This document shows, piece by piece, positions 12,948 to 24,130 of a DNA stretch of 64,000 nucleotides (positions within the stretch are counted from its first letter, which is position 1; every line of letters starts with the position of its first letter). The DNA lies in contig NC_084836.1 in assembly GCF_033115175.1 (NCBI RefSeq), positions 77,652,253 to 77,716,252 of the forward strand, given 5' to 3'. A program made the translations under genes and the position numbers. Origin of the DNA: Lepus europaeus (Eukaryota; Chordata; Mammalia; Lagomorpha; Leporidae). Under the pieces are notes generated by a model. That model made no database searches. It saw nothing but the letters and a program-made list of their open reading frames with translations, and was not told the origin of the DNA.

Positions 12948-13730
12948 GGACACACCAAACCCATGTGTATCATATAGTAAATCCCAGCCCATGATCACTT
13001 ACAGGAGTGCTATCCACCCTTCTCATAACATCAGGCTTCGCCATATGATTCCATTTTAATTCATCCACACTTCCCCTTATTGGCCTACTAACAAATACAC
13101 TCACTATCTATCAATGATGAGGAGACACTCTACAAGAAGGCACATTCCAAGGCCACCATACACCTATTGCTCAAAAAGGCCTATGGTATGGAAGAAACCT
13201 GTTTATTTTATCAGAAGTATTCTTTTTCGCAGGCTTCTTTTGAGCTTTTTATCACTCTAGCCTAGCCCCGATTCCAAAACTGGGAGGTTGCTGACCTCAC
13301 ACAGGGATTAATCCCTTAAACCCACTTGAAGTACCCCTACTTACTACTTTAGTCCTACTAGCCTCGGGAGTATCAATGACTTGGGCTCACCATAGTCTAA
13401 TAGAAGGAAATTGTAAAAACAAACAGCACGCCTTAGCCATTACCATCCTCTTAGGTATCTACTTCACTCTTCTTCAACCATCTGAATACTACAAAACATC
13501 CTTTACTATTTCAGATGGGGTTTATGGATGAACATTTTTCATAGCTACAGGATTTCATGGCCCTCATGGGATTATTGCATCTACCTTCCTCACAGTTTGC
13601 CTTCTACGACAATTTAATTTCCATGTTACATCAAATCATCATTTTGGCTTTGAAGCAGTCGCATGATATTGATATTTTGTTGATGTAGTTTGATTATTCT
13701 TCTATGTATCAATTTATTGATGAGGCTCAT
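12948..13730 (+). pseudogene. COX3 copy, near full length
   Basis: Begins near ACACACCAAACCCATG (the start codon has become AGG) and reads as cytochrome oxidase III to TATTGATGAGGCTCAT. It keeps [19 protein letters not shown] and [13 protein letters not shown] sequence in the mitochondrial code. At least four bases differ from the mirror copy (for example near 13,143, 13,388 and 13,430). Confidence 0.9.
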
Positions 13731-13799
13731 ACTCTTTTAGCATTAATTAGTACAACTGGCTTCCAATCAGTTAGTTTTGGTTTACCCCAAGAAAGAGTA
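13731..13799 (+). pseudogene. Mitochondrial tRNA-Gly copy
   Basis: ACTCTTTTAGCATTAATTAG start and a CTTCCAATCAG anticodon arm with TCC, between COX3 and ND3 as in mammalian mitochondria. Confidence 0.8.
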
Positions 13800-14157
13800 A
13801 TTAATCTAATTTCAGTTTTATTAATTAATGTATCCATTGCACTAATTTTAGTGATGACTGCATTTTGACTCCCCCAACTAAATATGTACTCAGAAAAATC
13901 GAGCCCCTACGAATGCGAATGTGGATTTGACCCTATAGGATCAGCATGCCCACCATTCTCAATAAAACTTTTCCTAGCAGCCATTACATTCATATTGTTT
14001 GACCTCGAAATTGCTTTCCTTCTTCCTCTCCCATGAGCAGCACAATTCAACAACCTCAACCTAGTTCTCATCACAGCACTCATACTAATATCAATGCTAG
14101 CTTTAGGCTTAGCTTACGAATGAAAACAAAAAGGATTAGAATGAATTGAATATGATA
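13800..14157 (+). pseudogene. ND3 copy
   Basis: Reads in the mitochondrial code as NADH dehydrogenase subunit 3: SSPYECGFDP near 13,900, an FDLEIA-type motif near 14,000, and ending with a KQKGLEWIE-type C-terminus. Complete or nearly so. It is followed by the split tRNA-Arg copy. Confidence 0.9.
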
Positions 14158-14785
14158 GTTAGTTTTCTTAAAATAAATGATATACTCGGCTCCCCACCCA
14201 GGAGACAGCAGCCTGAGACATCGCCCCATGCCAGCAAAGAGTACCTCATCGCCCTATGTCAACAGGTAGTAGCTCTAAAGACAGATCATCGTCCCTCGAC
14301 CCCTCCCAGACTTTTGGGACTAATATAATCCCATACAAATCCTGCTTTATAAAAAACAAAAGGGGGGGATGTTAGGAGACTGGTGCAGTTTTAGCCAGGT
14401 GGCCCCATGGCCCAGCTACCTGAGCCAGGCTCCAATCCCATCCTAATGGGATTCTCTGCTCCTGCTTCAATGCCCACCCTCAGGTAAAGTTTTAAAAGGG
14501 ATTGTTCCTGAACACGTGCTTTCTAGGCTCTTGATCCTTCTCTCCTGCGCTCTCTTGGCCTCTCTTGGCTTCTCTCCTCCTCTCATCTCTATTGTCTCTC
14601 CTCTGTCTCTCTCCCTCTCTTATAGTCTCTTTCTCTCTTTTTCCTTCACTGCCCCTTCACTCTGGCCTGTTGGGTGTTCCCCAACAAACCTTTTCCCTTA
14701 AAAAACAAAACAAAACAAAAATAAAAATAAAAATAAAATAAATGATTCAGACTCATTAGACTGTGGTAATTCCATCATTATCAAA
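14158..14785 (+). pseudogene. tRNA-Arg copy split by a retroviral retrocopy
   Basis: The 5' part (AGTTAGTTTTCTTAAAATAA) ends at 14,181. The rest, starting at the repeated AAATAAATGAT and continuing TCAGACTCATTAGACTGTGG, lies at 14,736-14,785. The gap is filled by the insertion described next. Confidence 0.8.
14182..14735 (+). mobile_element. Retrocopy of an endogenous retrovirus 3' end (pre-LTR segment, U3-R, poly-A)
   Basis: About 190 bp of internal sequence is followed by a polypurine tract (AAAAGGGGGGGA) and an LTR-like start TGTTAGGAGA at 14,370. A CT-rich region follows, ending near 14,700 at an A-rich tail. Identical 11-bp AAATAAATGAT sites flank it (14,171-14,181 and 14,736-14,746). 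A tail plus target-site duplications of this length indicate L1-type retrotransposition of a viral transcript, not proviral integration. No viral protein is intact and the retroviral class is unknown. The mirror copy at about 57,444-57,997 appears identical. Confidence 0.75.
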
Positions 14786-15060
14786 ATGCATTCAATCCAT
14801 ATTAACATTTTCCTAGCATTTATCTTAGCACTTTCAGGAATGCGAATCTATGGATCTCAATATCTTCTCCTTTATGCCTTGAAGGAATAATACTATCACT
14901 TCTTATCTTAATTACATTAACAGCCCTAAATGCCCCTTTACACTTTCCTTTATGTTTCCAATTATCCTCTTAGTATTACAGCCTGTAAAGCTGCTGTTGG
15001 GTTAGCATGACTAGTTACAGTCTCTAATACTTATGGCATCTAGATTATGTTTAAAACCTT
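14786..15060 (+). pseudogene. ND4L copy
   Basis: ATGCATTCAATCCATATT at 14,786 begins the ND4L reading. Small indels follow (near 14,873 and 14,945). It overlaps the ND4 start as in mitochondria. Base 14,852 differs from the mirror copy (G here, C in the sense of the right arm). Confidence 0.8.
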
Positions 15061-16777
15061 AACCTCCTACAATGCTAACAATTATTATTCCTACAATTAT
15101 ACTTATCCCTACTACAAGATGGTCTAAGAATTCTATAATTTGAATTAACATGACCGCAAATAGTCTCTTAATTAGCCTGGCTGCCCTTTTTCTATTCAAT
15201 CAACCAAACGACACCAATCTAAGCTTCTCAACATTTTTTTTCAGACGCCCTATCTGCTCTTCTCCTCATAAGTACAGTTTGACTCCTTCCCTAATAATCT
15301 TAGTGAGTCAACATCATCTAGACAAAGAAACCTTAGTACAAAAGAAAACATATATTTCCCTTTTAAACTCTTTACAGGCATTTTTAGTTATAACATTTTC
15401 AGCCACAGAACTTATCTTATTTTACACTTTATTTGAAGCAACACTAATCCCCACACTAATTATCATCACACAATGAGGTAACAAAACAGAACGACTTAAT
15501 GCAGGAACTTACTTCTTATTCTGTACACTTCTAGGATCTCTGACACTTTTTGTTTTTTTGACAGATAGAGTTTTAGACAGTGAGAGAAAGAGAGACAGAG
15601 AGACAGAGAGAAAGGTCTTCCTTTCATTGGTTCACTACCAAAATGGCTTCCACAGCTGGCGCTGCACCAATCCGAAGCCAGAAGCCAGGTGTGTTTCCTC
15701 CTGGTCTCCCATGCGGGTGCAGGGCCCAAGCACTTGGGCCATCCTCCACTGCCCTCCCAGGCCACAGCAGAGAGCTGGACTGGAAGAGGAGCACTGGGAC
15801 TAGAAACCAGCACCCATATGGGATGCTGGCACCACCTGCAGAAGATTAACATAGTGAGCAAGGGCACTGGCCCCTCTCTGCCACTTTTATTTGCTTTAAT
15901 CTATAGCCAAAACTTTACCAGATCTCTTTACTTTTTACTTATACAATTCTTAAATGAAGCACTGGCACCATCAAAATCTAACTCACTAATATGAGTAGCA
16001 TGCATAATAGCATTTTTAGTCAAAATACCCCTTTATGGGCTTGATCTCCAAAACCCAGGTTTTAGCCCCTATTGCAGGCTCAATGGTCCTAGCAGCCATC
16101 TTACTAAAACTAGGCGGCTATGGCCTATAAGTTTTACCGTTGTGTTTAACCCAATCACATAATATATAGCCTACCCATTCCTTATACTCTCACTTTGAGG
16201 TATAATTATAACTAGCTCTATCTGCTTATGACAAACAGATCTAAAATCACTCACTGCTTATCCTTCAGTTAGTCATATAGCCTTAGCAATTGTCGCAATT
16301 TTAATCCAAACTCCATGAAGTCTACAGGAGCCACCGCTCTAATAATTGCCCATGGCCTAAACTCCTCTATATTATTCTGCTTAGCTAATTCTACATATGA
16401 ACCTATTCATGGTCGAACTATACTATTACCACAAGGTCTTCAAACTGTCTTGCCATTAACAGCTGCATGATGACTACTTGCTAGCCTCACTAATTTAGCT
16501 TTACCACCTACTACTATCTTACAAGGGGAACTTTTTGTTATAATAGCATCCTTTTCATGATCTAATCTATTATTTTAATAGGCACTAACACTAATTGGTA
16601 CTAATTACAGCACTTTATTCCCTTTACCTATTATCTATGACCCAAAGAGGAAAATTTACATACCATACTAATAATATTTCACCAACATTCACCTGAGAAA
16701 ATACTCTAATAATGCCTCACCTAACTCCACTCCTTCTCCTATCTATTAACCCAAAAATTATTCTAGGCCAATATTCT
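15048..16777 (+). pseudogene. ND4 copy, split by a CSINE
   Basis: ND4 reading from ATG at 15,048, with frame breaks. It is interrupted at 15,551-15,874 and resumes (IYSQNFTRSLYFLLIQF-type sequence near 15,905) to the end before tRNA-His. The 3' third also exists as a third, more diverged copy at 62,541-63,150. Confidence 0.9.
15551..15874 (-). mobile_element. CSINE in ND4
   Basis: Minus-strand CSINE: short poly-T, GACAGATAGAGTTTTAGACAG, an AG-rich stretch, and a head ending AAGGGCACTGGCCCC. TCTCTGACACTTT-like sites flank it (about 15,537 and 15,875, one mismatch). More diverged than the pair at 10.2-10.9 kb, so probably older. Confidence 0.85.
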
Positions 16778-16976
16778 GTGAATATAGTTTTAAAAAAGGA
16801 TTAGATTGTGAATCTAATAATAGAAGATTAACTCTCCTTATTTACCAAGAATGTTTGCAAGAAATGCTAACTCACGCACCCATGCTTAACTTCATGGCTC
16901 TCTCAACTTTTAAAGGACAGAAGTAATCCGTTGGCCTTAGGAGCCAAAAAATTGGTGCAACTCCAAATAAAAGGAA
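16778..16976 (+). pseudogene. tRNA-His, tRNA-Ser(AGY), tRNA-Leu(CUN) copies
   Basis: tRNA-His (about 16,778-16,846, anticodon in GATTGTGAATC), tRNA-Ser(AGY) (about 16,849-16,906) and tRNA-Leu(CUN) (about 16,907-16,976, anticodon in GGCCTTAGGAGCC) lie between ND4 and ND5 in mitochondrial order. Confidence 0.85.
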
Positions 16977-17853
16977 CAAACTTATTCTCCACTTTAGTAG
17001 CTCTCTCAATCATCATTCTAGTTCTACCTATTCTAGCCTTGTTCACTAACATTTTAATAACATTAGCTACCTCAATTTTGTAAAAACGTCAGTATCACAA
17101 TGCATTTGTTATTAGCCTCATTCCAACCCTAATTTCTATTAGAACAAACCAAGAAACAATAATTTACAACTGGCACTGAATGGCCATTCAAACTCTTAAG
17201 CTACCATCTAGTTTTAAACTAGATTATTTCTCTTTACTATTTACCCCAACTGCACGTTTCGTGACACGGTGACATGGTCAATTACAGAATTTTCCATATG
17301 ATACATATACTCAGACCCCAAAATTAAACAATTCTTCAAATACTTATTAATATTTGTTATGACTATATTAATTCTAGTTACAGCAAATAACCTTTTCCAA
17401 CTATTTATTGGATGGGAGGGCGTAGGAATTATATCATTCCTCTTAACCGGACGATTACATGGACAGACAGATGCCAACGCCAGGGCCCTACAAGCAATTT
17501 TATATAATCGCTTTAGAGATAATCAGCTTTATTATAGCTATAGCCTCATTTGCCATTAACCTCAGTACATGGGAATTCCAGCAAATATTTATTACAGAGC
17601 ACAACGTTATGATTCTCCCAGTAACTGGACTTATCTTAGCTGCCACAGGAAAATCCACACAATTGGGATTACACCCATGACTGCCCTGAGCAATAGAAAG
17701 CGCCACACCAGTTTCAGACTTACTTCTTTCAAGCACTACAGTAGTAGCAGACCATCTGTTAGAAAACAGCAGAACAGCCCAAACACTAATCTTATGCCTA
17801 GGAGCATTTACGACCCTTTTCACAGCCCCTTGTGCTCTCATCCAGAAAACAGG
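16977..17853 (+). pseudogene. ND5 copy, 5' half
   Basis: Starts at the ND5 N-terminus with the start codon changed to ACA. It contains [17 protein letters not shown] (17,398-17,450) and ends abruptly near CTCATCCAG at about 17,850. It holds in-frame stops and a shift near 17,520. This is the downstream NUMT boundary, and no CSINE lies at the junction. Confidence 0.9.
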
Positions 17854-18180
17854 TGTCACCAAAAACACACACTTTCCCATTACAGACACTCTGTACGTAT
17901 TAAAAGAAAAGCTCAGAACATACAGAAAAATGGCTGAAAGTATTCCAGGTAGGACCACACCACTCTATGACCTTTGACAATTCTTCCCTCCCAATTTCTC
18001 CAGACCACAAAACAAGCTCAGGTTGTACAAGGCTCACAGACATGGCCAACAATGCCATACCCCAGAGACGCATTTCATGAGTTTTACCAGAAAGAGATTT
18101 CGAGAGCGATTTCACTACTTCTACATTTCACCTAGGCTTGCTCAAGAACCAAGGGCATCACGCACAAGCCCTGCAGTGTT
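17854..18180. other. Unique sequence between NUMT and CpG-rich block
   Basis: No repeat recognised. On the minus strand it lies downstream of the candidate splice donor, so it would be intron 1 of the putative transcript. The NUMT would then have inserted into that intron. Confidence 0.35.
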
Positions 18181-18680
18181 TCTAACTCTCCCCTGCGGTA
18201 CTCGGCGGCCTGGCCTCTGTCCATCAGGACCCCTGGACGCAGCCACAGCCGCTGGTTTGGAAAGGCCGTGTTAAGCAGAGAGCAGCTTCTGCATCTGACA
18301 CACGCAGGCCTCCCGACAACGGCCGCCACATCCTCCCGAGGGCCACGGGCTTCTCAGCCGGCCTTCTCCCTGCCCACACCAGCGTCCAGCGGCGCCCAGC
18401 CCACCTGCCTGGCCCATGGCCCACTCACCGCTCCGCCGCCGTCGTCCCGCGGGGCTCCGCTCCCTTCCTGGCCACTCTGCTCTCTTCCCTTCGCAGAGAC
18501 CTCGGTCCGGTCCCTCTTCCGGGGCTGCTGAGGTGTCCACCAGCTGGGACACCGCACTGGTTCTGGGTCCAGCGTGGGTGAGGCCCTAAGGCCCGAGGAC
18601 CAGGCCGCGCTTGCGCAGTAGAGCCGCCTCCCCTGCTCGGCCCTAGAACTGCCAATGGACTCCCCGGCCTGCCAACACCT
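18180..18680 (-). promoter_or_regulatory. CpG-rich promoter-like block, left copy
   Basis: GC-rich with many CpG in otherwise AT-rich DNA. Read on the minus strand it has an inverted CCAAT box (CCATTGG, about 18,652-18,658) and an NRF-1-like TGCGCAAGCGCG (about 18,606-18,617). A GC-rich transcribed segment follows, ending in a GTGAGT donor. This layout is typical of a TATA-less housekeeping promoter. Transcription would run toward lower coordinates, away from the palindrome centre. Confidence 0.55.
18429..18600 (-). other. Candidate untranslated first exon, left copy
   Basis: The 3' edge is set by GGCGGAGCG|GTGAGT at 18,429/18,428 on the minus strand; the 5' edge is only approximate. No convincing start codon context or protein domain is present. 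No downstream exon was found before the NUMT, so the gene remains unknown. Confidence 0.35.
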
Positions 18681-18814
18681 GCCAGGCTCCTCGCCAGACC
18701 ACAAGCGCACACCAAGGCCCATGGTCCCTGGACAGCACCCAGGAGGACTGGAGCAGCCATTTGCAAATGCTGCCAAACGGCCAAGTGCAGCATCACCCTC
18801 TAGACTAACCACAC

Positions 18815-19165
18815 ATGCACACACAGGAATACAGCTACCCATGCACACACACAACATGCCACGTCACACACACACACAGGCACGCACAGGCACAACACAT
18901 GCAGAGACTCAGACACCACACATACACTGCCCCACAGACTCAGAGACACCACATATACACACATGCACACACACACTCACCCATGTACTGACACACAGAC
19001 ACACCAACATGAACACATGCACTGACACACACCCTCCCACACACAGACACCACACAGACACACAGGCACACACAGGCACTCATGCTCACAACCCACACAC
19101 ACTCACAGACATCACACATACCCACATGCACACATGCACAGACACATACCACAACATGCACACAC
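18815..19165. repeat. Degenerate CA-rich repeat
   Basis: About 350 bp of interrupted CACACA, ACACAGGCAC and ACACATGC units. It produces Thr/His-rich and Cys/Val-rich open frames on the two strands that are not genes. Mirror copy at about 53,015-53,365. Confidence 0.9.
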
Positions 19166-19860
19166 TTGGAAAGCCTACATGTGTTCGTTGATTGTATTGA
19201 ATCAACTTCATCAATAAACTACCATTCTGAATATGATCCGTCTTTAATTACCTGAGGGTCCCTAGATTCTCGGTCGGGCAATAGTTTTATAGCTTTTGTT
19301 TCGGTTTGGTTGTTTCTTGGGACAGGGTGAAGAGGATACACCCTTTGTTTTCCCTGATCTGGGATAACTTATAGAGCCCTGAGAAGGCCATCTATAGAAC
19401 TGAAATCCACACTGTGACAAGCATGTCTTTGAACAGCCCTTGGTTGACTGTGAAGGAACAGTTTGTTTTTTTCCCCATGCAATCTGTTGAACACTTTACT
19501 TAGTAGAGAATTAACCCTATGTACATACACTTAATTGAAATAGAACTTAGTAAAGAATAGGAATGGGAAGAGGAGAGGGAGGAGGAAGAGGGGTGGGAGT
19601 GTGGGGCAGAGTGTGGGTGGGATTGTGGGAAGATATGGTATTCCTAAAGGGGTACTTAGGAAATGCATCAAGTTTCTATTCCTTCATGACAATGTTTCTG
19701 GGGGAAAACTCGATGCTTCAGAGTAAGGACTTAGCTGTCCACTATCCACACAGCAGTACAAAACTGCACACTACTATAACAGCCATCATTTGAACAGGAG
19801 GTAATGTGTTGATTCAGCAGTGGCCGATCAAACAGGGGTTTATAGTGCTTTGTTAAGTTA
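19166..19860. other. Unassigned block grading into L1 3' UTR-like sequence
   Basis: About 19,170-19,340 is unassigned. From about 19,345 (TTTTCCCTGATCTGGGATAA ... TAGTAAAGAATAGGAATGGG) it resembles the end of ORF2 and 3' UTR of an L1 in plus orientation, with purine-rich sequence at 19,563-19,600. Mirror at about 52,320-53,014. Confidence 0.5.
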
Positions 19861-21170
19861 AGCTTTTATTTTGATGTACAATCTGGCATAAGGTTTACAT
19901 TTAAGTGACATGATTGGATTTATCATTTTGAAGGGTCACTCTAGCTATTATGTGCAGAATAGACTACAAGGTAGCAAATCTAGAAGTAAGAGTAGTTTGG
20001 AGGTTATCGATGGAAAATTAAAGTTCTATATCTTGCTTCCCAAGCAAAAGTCACAGATACATTTCAATATGCAGATAAATTTAAATCCCAAACAATCCAC
20101 AAGAAAACTCTTAAGAGTTTGTAAATTCAGTAGAGGCAGAATACAAGGTCAACACACAAAATTCAGTTGTATTTGTATATACCAGCATCCAAAACAATAA
20201 AACACCCTGGAATAACTTTAGTCAAGGAAGTGAAAGATTTGCATATTGAAAACTAAAACATATTACAGAAAGCAATTAAAATTGACTTAACTATATGGAC
20301 GGAAATCTCATGTCAGAGGTTGGAAGATATTCTACTCTTAAGATGGCAATAACATAAAAAGCAATCCACAAATTTAATATACTGCAATTAATGTCTTTCT
20401 TTTCTTTTTAACAGAAATTGAAAAATCAATTCTAAAATTAAAGGGCATTTAGGAAATTACAAAAAGTCTCAAATATTTATAATTATAAAAAGTCTCAAAT
20501 AGCAAAAAAAATGATGAAAAGCAACGAAGTTGGAGAATTAATAGTTTGCGTTTTAAAATTTATTACAAAGCTATATCAACCTAAATATGCACAGGCATAT
20601 AGATAGTCATACAGATGAATGAAATGTGACTGAGAATTCAGAAATAAACTCACCTATCTATGGTCAATCAGTTTTAAAAACTTCTGAGAAAATTCAGTGA
20701 AAAAAAAAAAACTGTCTTCAGCAAATAGAGCTGAGGCAACTGGATAACCACATGCAAAAAGTGAAGCTGGATGCTCTATCGCACATCATATAGAAAAATT
20801 AGTTCACAACTGCTCAAAAACCTCAAATACCAACTAGAAATGACAAAAGTCTTAGAAAAGCAAGCAGTAATTATTCAAGACCTTGCGTTTAGCAATGGGT
20901 CCTTAGATATGACAACAAAAATATATACAAAAAAAGAAAAATAGCTAAATTCCACTTCATCAACATTAAAACAATTTGTATATCAATGAACTATATCAAG
21001 AAAGTGAAAAGATAGTCTATGTGACGGAAGAAAATCATTGCAAATCATATGACAGTACATCAAAAGGTTCACAGAAAAATGGAATTAAAACAAAGGCTTA
21101 CTGTGGTGCCAAAAAAGTTTGAAATCCATGCATAATTTACTCACAATTCATCCTTTACATGAACTTTTTT
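19860..21170 (+). mobile_element. Old LINE-1 ORF2 remnant
   Basis: Diverged L1 ORF2 sequence in plus sense (for example 20,050-20,330 and 20,700-20,960, where the texture of the RT C-terminal region is visible) with many stops. A small old element end (near 21,060-21,180) follows. Mirror at about 51,010-52,320. Confidence 0.65.
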
Positions 21171-21492
21171 TAAAAAGATTTTTAAATTTATTTATTTGAG
21201 AGAGTTACAGAGAGAGAGAGAGGGAGAGGCAAGTAGAAAGGTCTTCCATCCACTGGTTCACTCTTCAAATGGCCGCAACAGCTGGAGCTGGGCCGATCCA
21301 AAGAAAGGAGCTTCTTCCAGGTCTCTTGTGCAGGTGCAGAGGCCCAAGCACTTGGGTCATCTTCCACTGCTTTCCCAGGCCATAGCAGAGGGCTGAATCA
21401 GAAGAGGAGCAGCCGAGATATGAACCAGTGCCAATATGGGATGTGGGTGCTGTAGGTGAAGGCTCAGCCCATCATGCCACAGGGCAAGCCCC
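21170..21492 (-). mobile_element. Older CSINE
   Basis: AAGATTTTTAAATTTATTTATTTGAGAGAG start (the complemented tail), AG-rich run, SINE body, and a head ending near CACAGGGCAAGCCCC. Mirror at about 50,688-51,010, plus. Confidence 0.8.
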
Positions 21493-21593
21493 TTTTCCAT
21501 GATCTTTTTGAAGTACCCTCATATACCTGATAAGGGCCTAGTGTCCAGAATAGGTAAAGAATTCATATGACTTAACAATAAGCAGACAACCAG

Positions 21594-22220
21594 GTGGCTG
21601 GAGTTTTGGCACAGTAGGTTAAGCTGCCATGCCGGCATCCCATGTAACCGCCCGTTCCAGTCCTAGCTGCTCCACTTCCAATCCAGCTCCCTGCTAATGC
21701 TCCAGGGAAAGCAGTGGAAGATAGTCCAAATACATGAGTCCCTGTCACCCTCTTGGGAGACCAGGATGGAATTTCTGGCTCCTGGTTTCACCTGTCTCAC
21801 ACTTGGCCATTGCAAACATTTGAGGAGTGAACCAAAAGATGAAAGACCTCTTTTTCTCCCTCTCTCTCTCATTATTCTGCCTTTCAAATAAATACAATAA
21901 ATTTAAAGAAAAAAAGACAGGGGCCAGAGCTGTGGAGCAGCGGGTTAACGCCCTGGCCTGAAGTGCCGGCATCCCAGATGGGCACTGGTTCTAGTCCTGT
22001 CTGGCCCTCTTCTGATCCAGCTCTCTGCTAAGGCCTGGGAAAGCAGTAGAAGATGGTCCAAAACCCACTTGGAAGACCCAGAGGAAACTCCTGGCTCCTG
22101 GCTTTGGATCGGCCATTGCAGTCATCTGGGGAGTGAACCAGCATATGGAAGACCTCTCGCTCTCTGATTCTACCTCTCTCTAACTCTTTCAAATAATTAA
22201 AATATATATTAAAAAAGACA
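21594..22220 (+). mobile_element. Two older CSINEs in tandem, plus orientation
   Basis: The first runs from about 21,594 (GGTGGCTGGAGTTTTGGCAC) to an A-rich tail near 21,918. The second runs from about 21,922 (GGGGCCAGAGCTGTGGAGCA) to a TTTCAAATAATTAAA tail near 22,218. Both keep the GCCGGCATCCCA block of older CSINE subfamilies. Mirror at about 49,960-50,586. Confidence 0.8.
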
Positions 22221-22224
22221 ATCT

Positions 22225-22671
22225 AATTATAAATAAGCAAAAGACTTTGATAGATATTTGCTCACAAAAAACATTCAAATGACCAACAAGTAAGTATAAA
22301 GATGATTATATGATCAGTCAATAGAGAAATGCTAATTCAAACAAGATATCAGCTCATAATCACTTGGTTGCATTAAAAAAAAAACTCAAAAAATAACAAG
22401 CCTTGAAGAGAGTATGCAGAAAATAGAACCCTCACAGATTTCTGGTAGAAATGGAAAATACTGCAGCCTCTAGCTTGTCAGTTTCCCAAGAAGTTAAATA
22501 GGTACTCAAATCCACGTCAGCAGCACCATTCATGGAAGTCAAAAAGGAGAAACAATCCAAATCTCTATCAATGAATTCACAAATACAAACATTGTGATAT
22601 GTACCTAAAATGGAATATTAGCCATAAAAGAAATGAGCACTGTCATATGCTATAATATGAATCCACTTTTT
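22225..22671 (+). mobile_element. Old LINE-1 ORF2 C-terminal remnant
   Basis: Diverged L1 sequence in plus sense (AAACATTCAAATGACCAACA and CATGGAAGTCAAAAAGGAGA regions). Interrupted by the next CSINE. Confidence 0.65.
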
Positions 22672-22886
22672 TTAAAGATTTATTTATTTGAAAGTCAGAG
22701 TTACATTGGGAGAAAGAGAGAGAAAAGAGTGTGAGAGAGAGAGAAATCATCATTCACTGGTGCACTGCCCAAAAGGCCACAGTAACTGGGCTGGGCTAGG
22801 CTGACACCAGGAGCTTCTTCCAGGTCTCCCACGTGGCTAGCAGGGACCTAGGGACTTGGGCCATCTTCCCCTGCTTTCCCAGACTA
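22672..22886 (-). mobile_element. 5'-truncated CSINE
   Basis: TTAAAGATTTATTTATTTGA tail complement, AG-rich run, and body to TTTCCCAGACTATA where L1 sequence follows directly. The head is missing. Mirror at about 49,294-49,508. Confidence 0.75.
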
Positions 22887-23760
22887 TATAAAGAGATCAC
22901 AAAACTCCACAACAACAAAACAAGAAACCCAGTTAAGAAAAGGGCCAAGGACTTAAACAGATATTTTTCAAAAGAGGAAATCCAAATGGCCAAAAGACAC
23001 ATGAAAAAATGTTTAGGATCACTAGCCGTCGGGGAGATGCAAATGAAAACCACAATGAGGTTTCACCTCACCCCAGTTACAATGGTTTTCATACAGAAAT
23101 CAACAAATAACAAACGCTGGTGAGAATGTGGGGAAAAGGTACCCTAACCCACTGTTGTTGGGAATGTTAACTGGCAAAACCACTATGGTTTGGAGATACT
23201 TTAGCAATCTATGACCCAGCCATTCCATTCCTGGGAATTTACCCAAGGGAAATGAAATCAGCATACGAAAGAGCTATCTGTGCCCCCACATTTACTGCAG
23301 CTCAATTCACAATAGCTAAGACATGGACTCAACCAAAATGCCCATCAAATAAGACTGGATACAGAAATTATGGGATATGTATTCTATGGAATATTATACA
23401 GCGCTAAAACAAATAAAATCTGGTCATTTGCAATAAAATGGATAAATCTGGCAAAATCATACTTAGTGAAATAAGCCAGTCTCAGAGGGACAAATGCCAT
23501 ATATTCTTTTTGATCTGTGGAGCTAATAGAGCACCTAAAACGTAATCTGTAGAAGTGAAACTGACACTTTGAGAAGTAATGACTTGAACAACCCTTGTCT
23601 TGACTGTCGAGGAATAGTTTGTTTTTTCCTCTTTTTCATTCTATTTGTTGAACACTTTACCTAGCATAGAGCTAATCGTTTGTGTATCAAGTCAACTGAA
23701 AACAGATCTCAGTAAAAAATAAGAGTGGAATAAGAGAGGGAGGAAGAAGTTTTTAACTGT
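22887..23760 (+). mobile_element. LINE-1 3' fragment
   Basis: From AAAGAGATCACAAAACTCCA it matches the C-terminal ORF2 region of the younger L1s (compare 45,290-45,950) and runs into the 3' UTR start. The 96-codon frame at 22,833-23,123 is a remnant. Internal deletions are visible near 23,205. Mirror at about 48,420-49,293. Confidence 0.8.
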
Positions 23761-23892
23761 AAAGCTGTATAGTTCTGCATACATTCCTCTGGACTTAGTG
23801 TTAAAGGGATCATATAAATAAGATCAAATGTCTGGTAATAACAATAGATAGAATTAAAAAGCAGAGAAAGTTCCAACATTTTCAAATGTAGC

Positions 23893-24130
23893 CTTTTTCT
23901 TTTTCACCCACTACAGCCAGGGCTGGGCTAGGCTGACGATAGGAGCCAAGAGACTCCACCTGGTCTTGTGTGTGTGTAGCAGGGAATCAAGTACTTAGGC
24001 CATCATCTGATGGTTCCCATGTGTATTAGCCGGATGCTAGAGAAGCAGAGTAGGTAGTACTTGAACCAGGCACTGTTATGGGTTGCAAGCACTCCAAGCA
24101 GCAGCTTAATCCACTGTGGCACAACACACA
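23893..24130 (-). mobile_element. CSINE fragment
   Basis: SINE body and head in minus orientation (CACCCACTACAGCCAGGGCT ... CCACTGTGGCACAACACAC) without the AG-rich and poly-T end. Mirror at about 48,050-48,287. Confidence 0.65.

Noticed and set aside
14182..14735. Provirus or solo LTR
   Set aside because: There is only one LTR-like end preceded by internal sequence, a poly-A tail and an 11-bp duplication, which fits retrocopying and not integration.
18271..18857. Overlapping open frames of 87-167 codons in the CpG-rich block
   Set aside because: All frames on both strands are open because stops are rare in GC-rich DNA; no domain, and the donor site cuts through them.
18655..19191. 178-codon Thr/His-rich frame and its mirror 52,989-53,525
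   Set aside because: It is the translation of the CA-rich repeat; the opposite strand is also open for the same reason.
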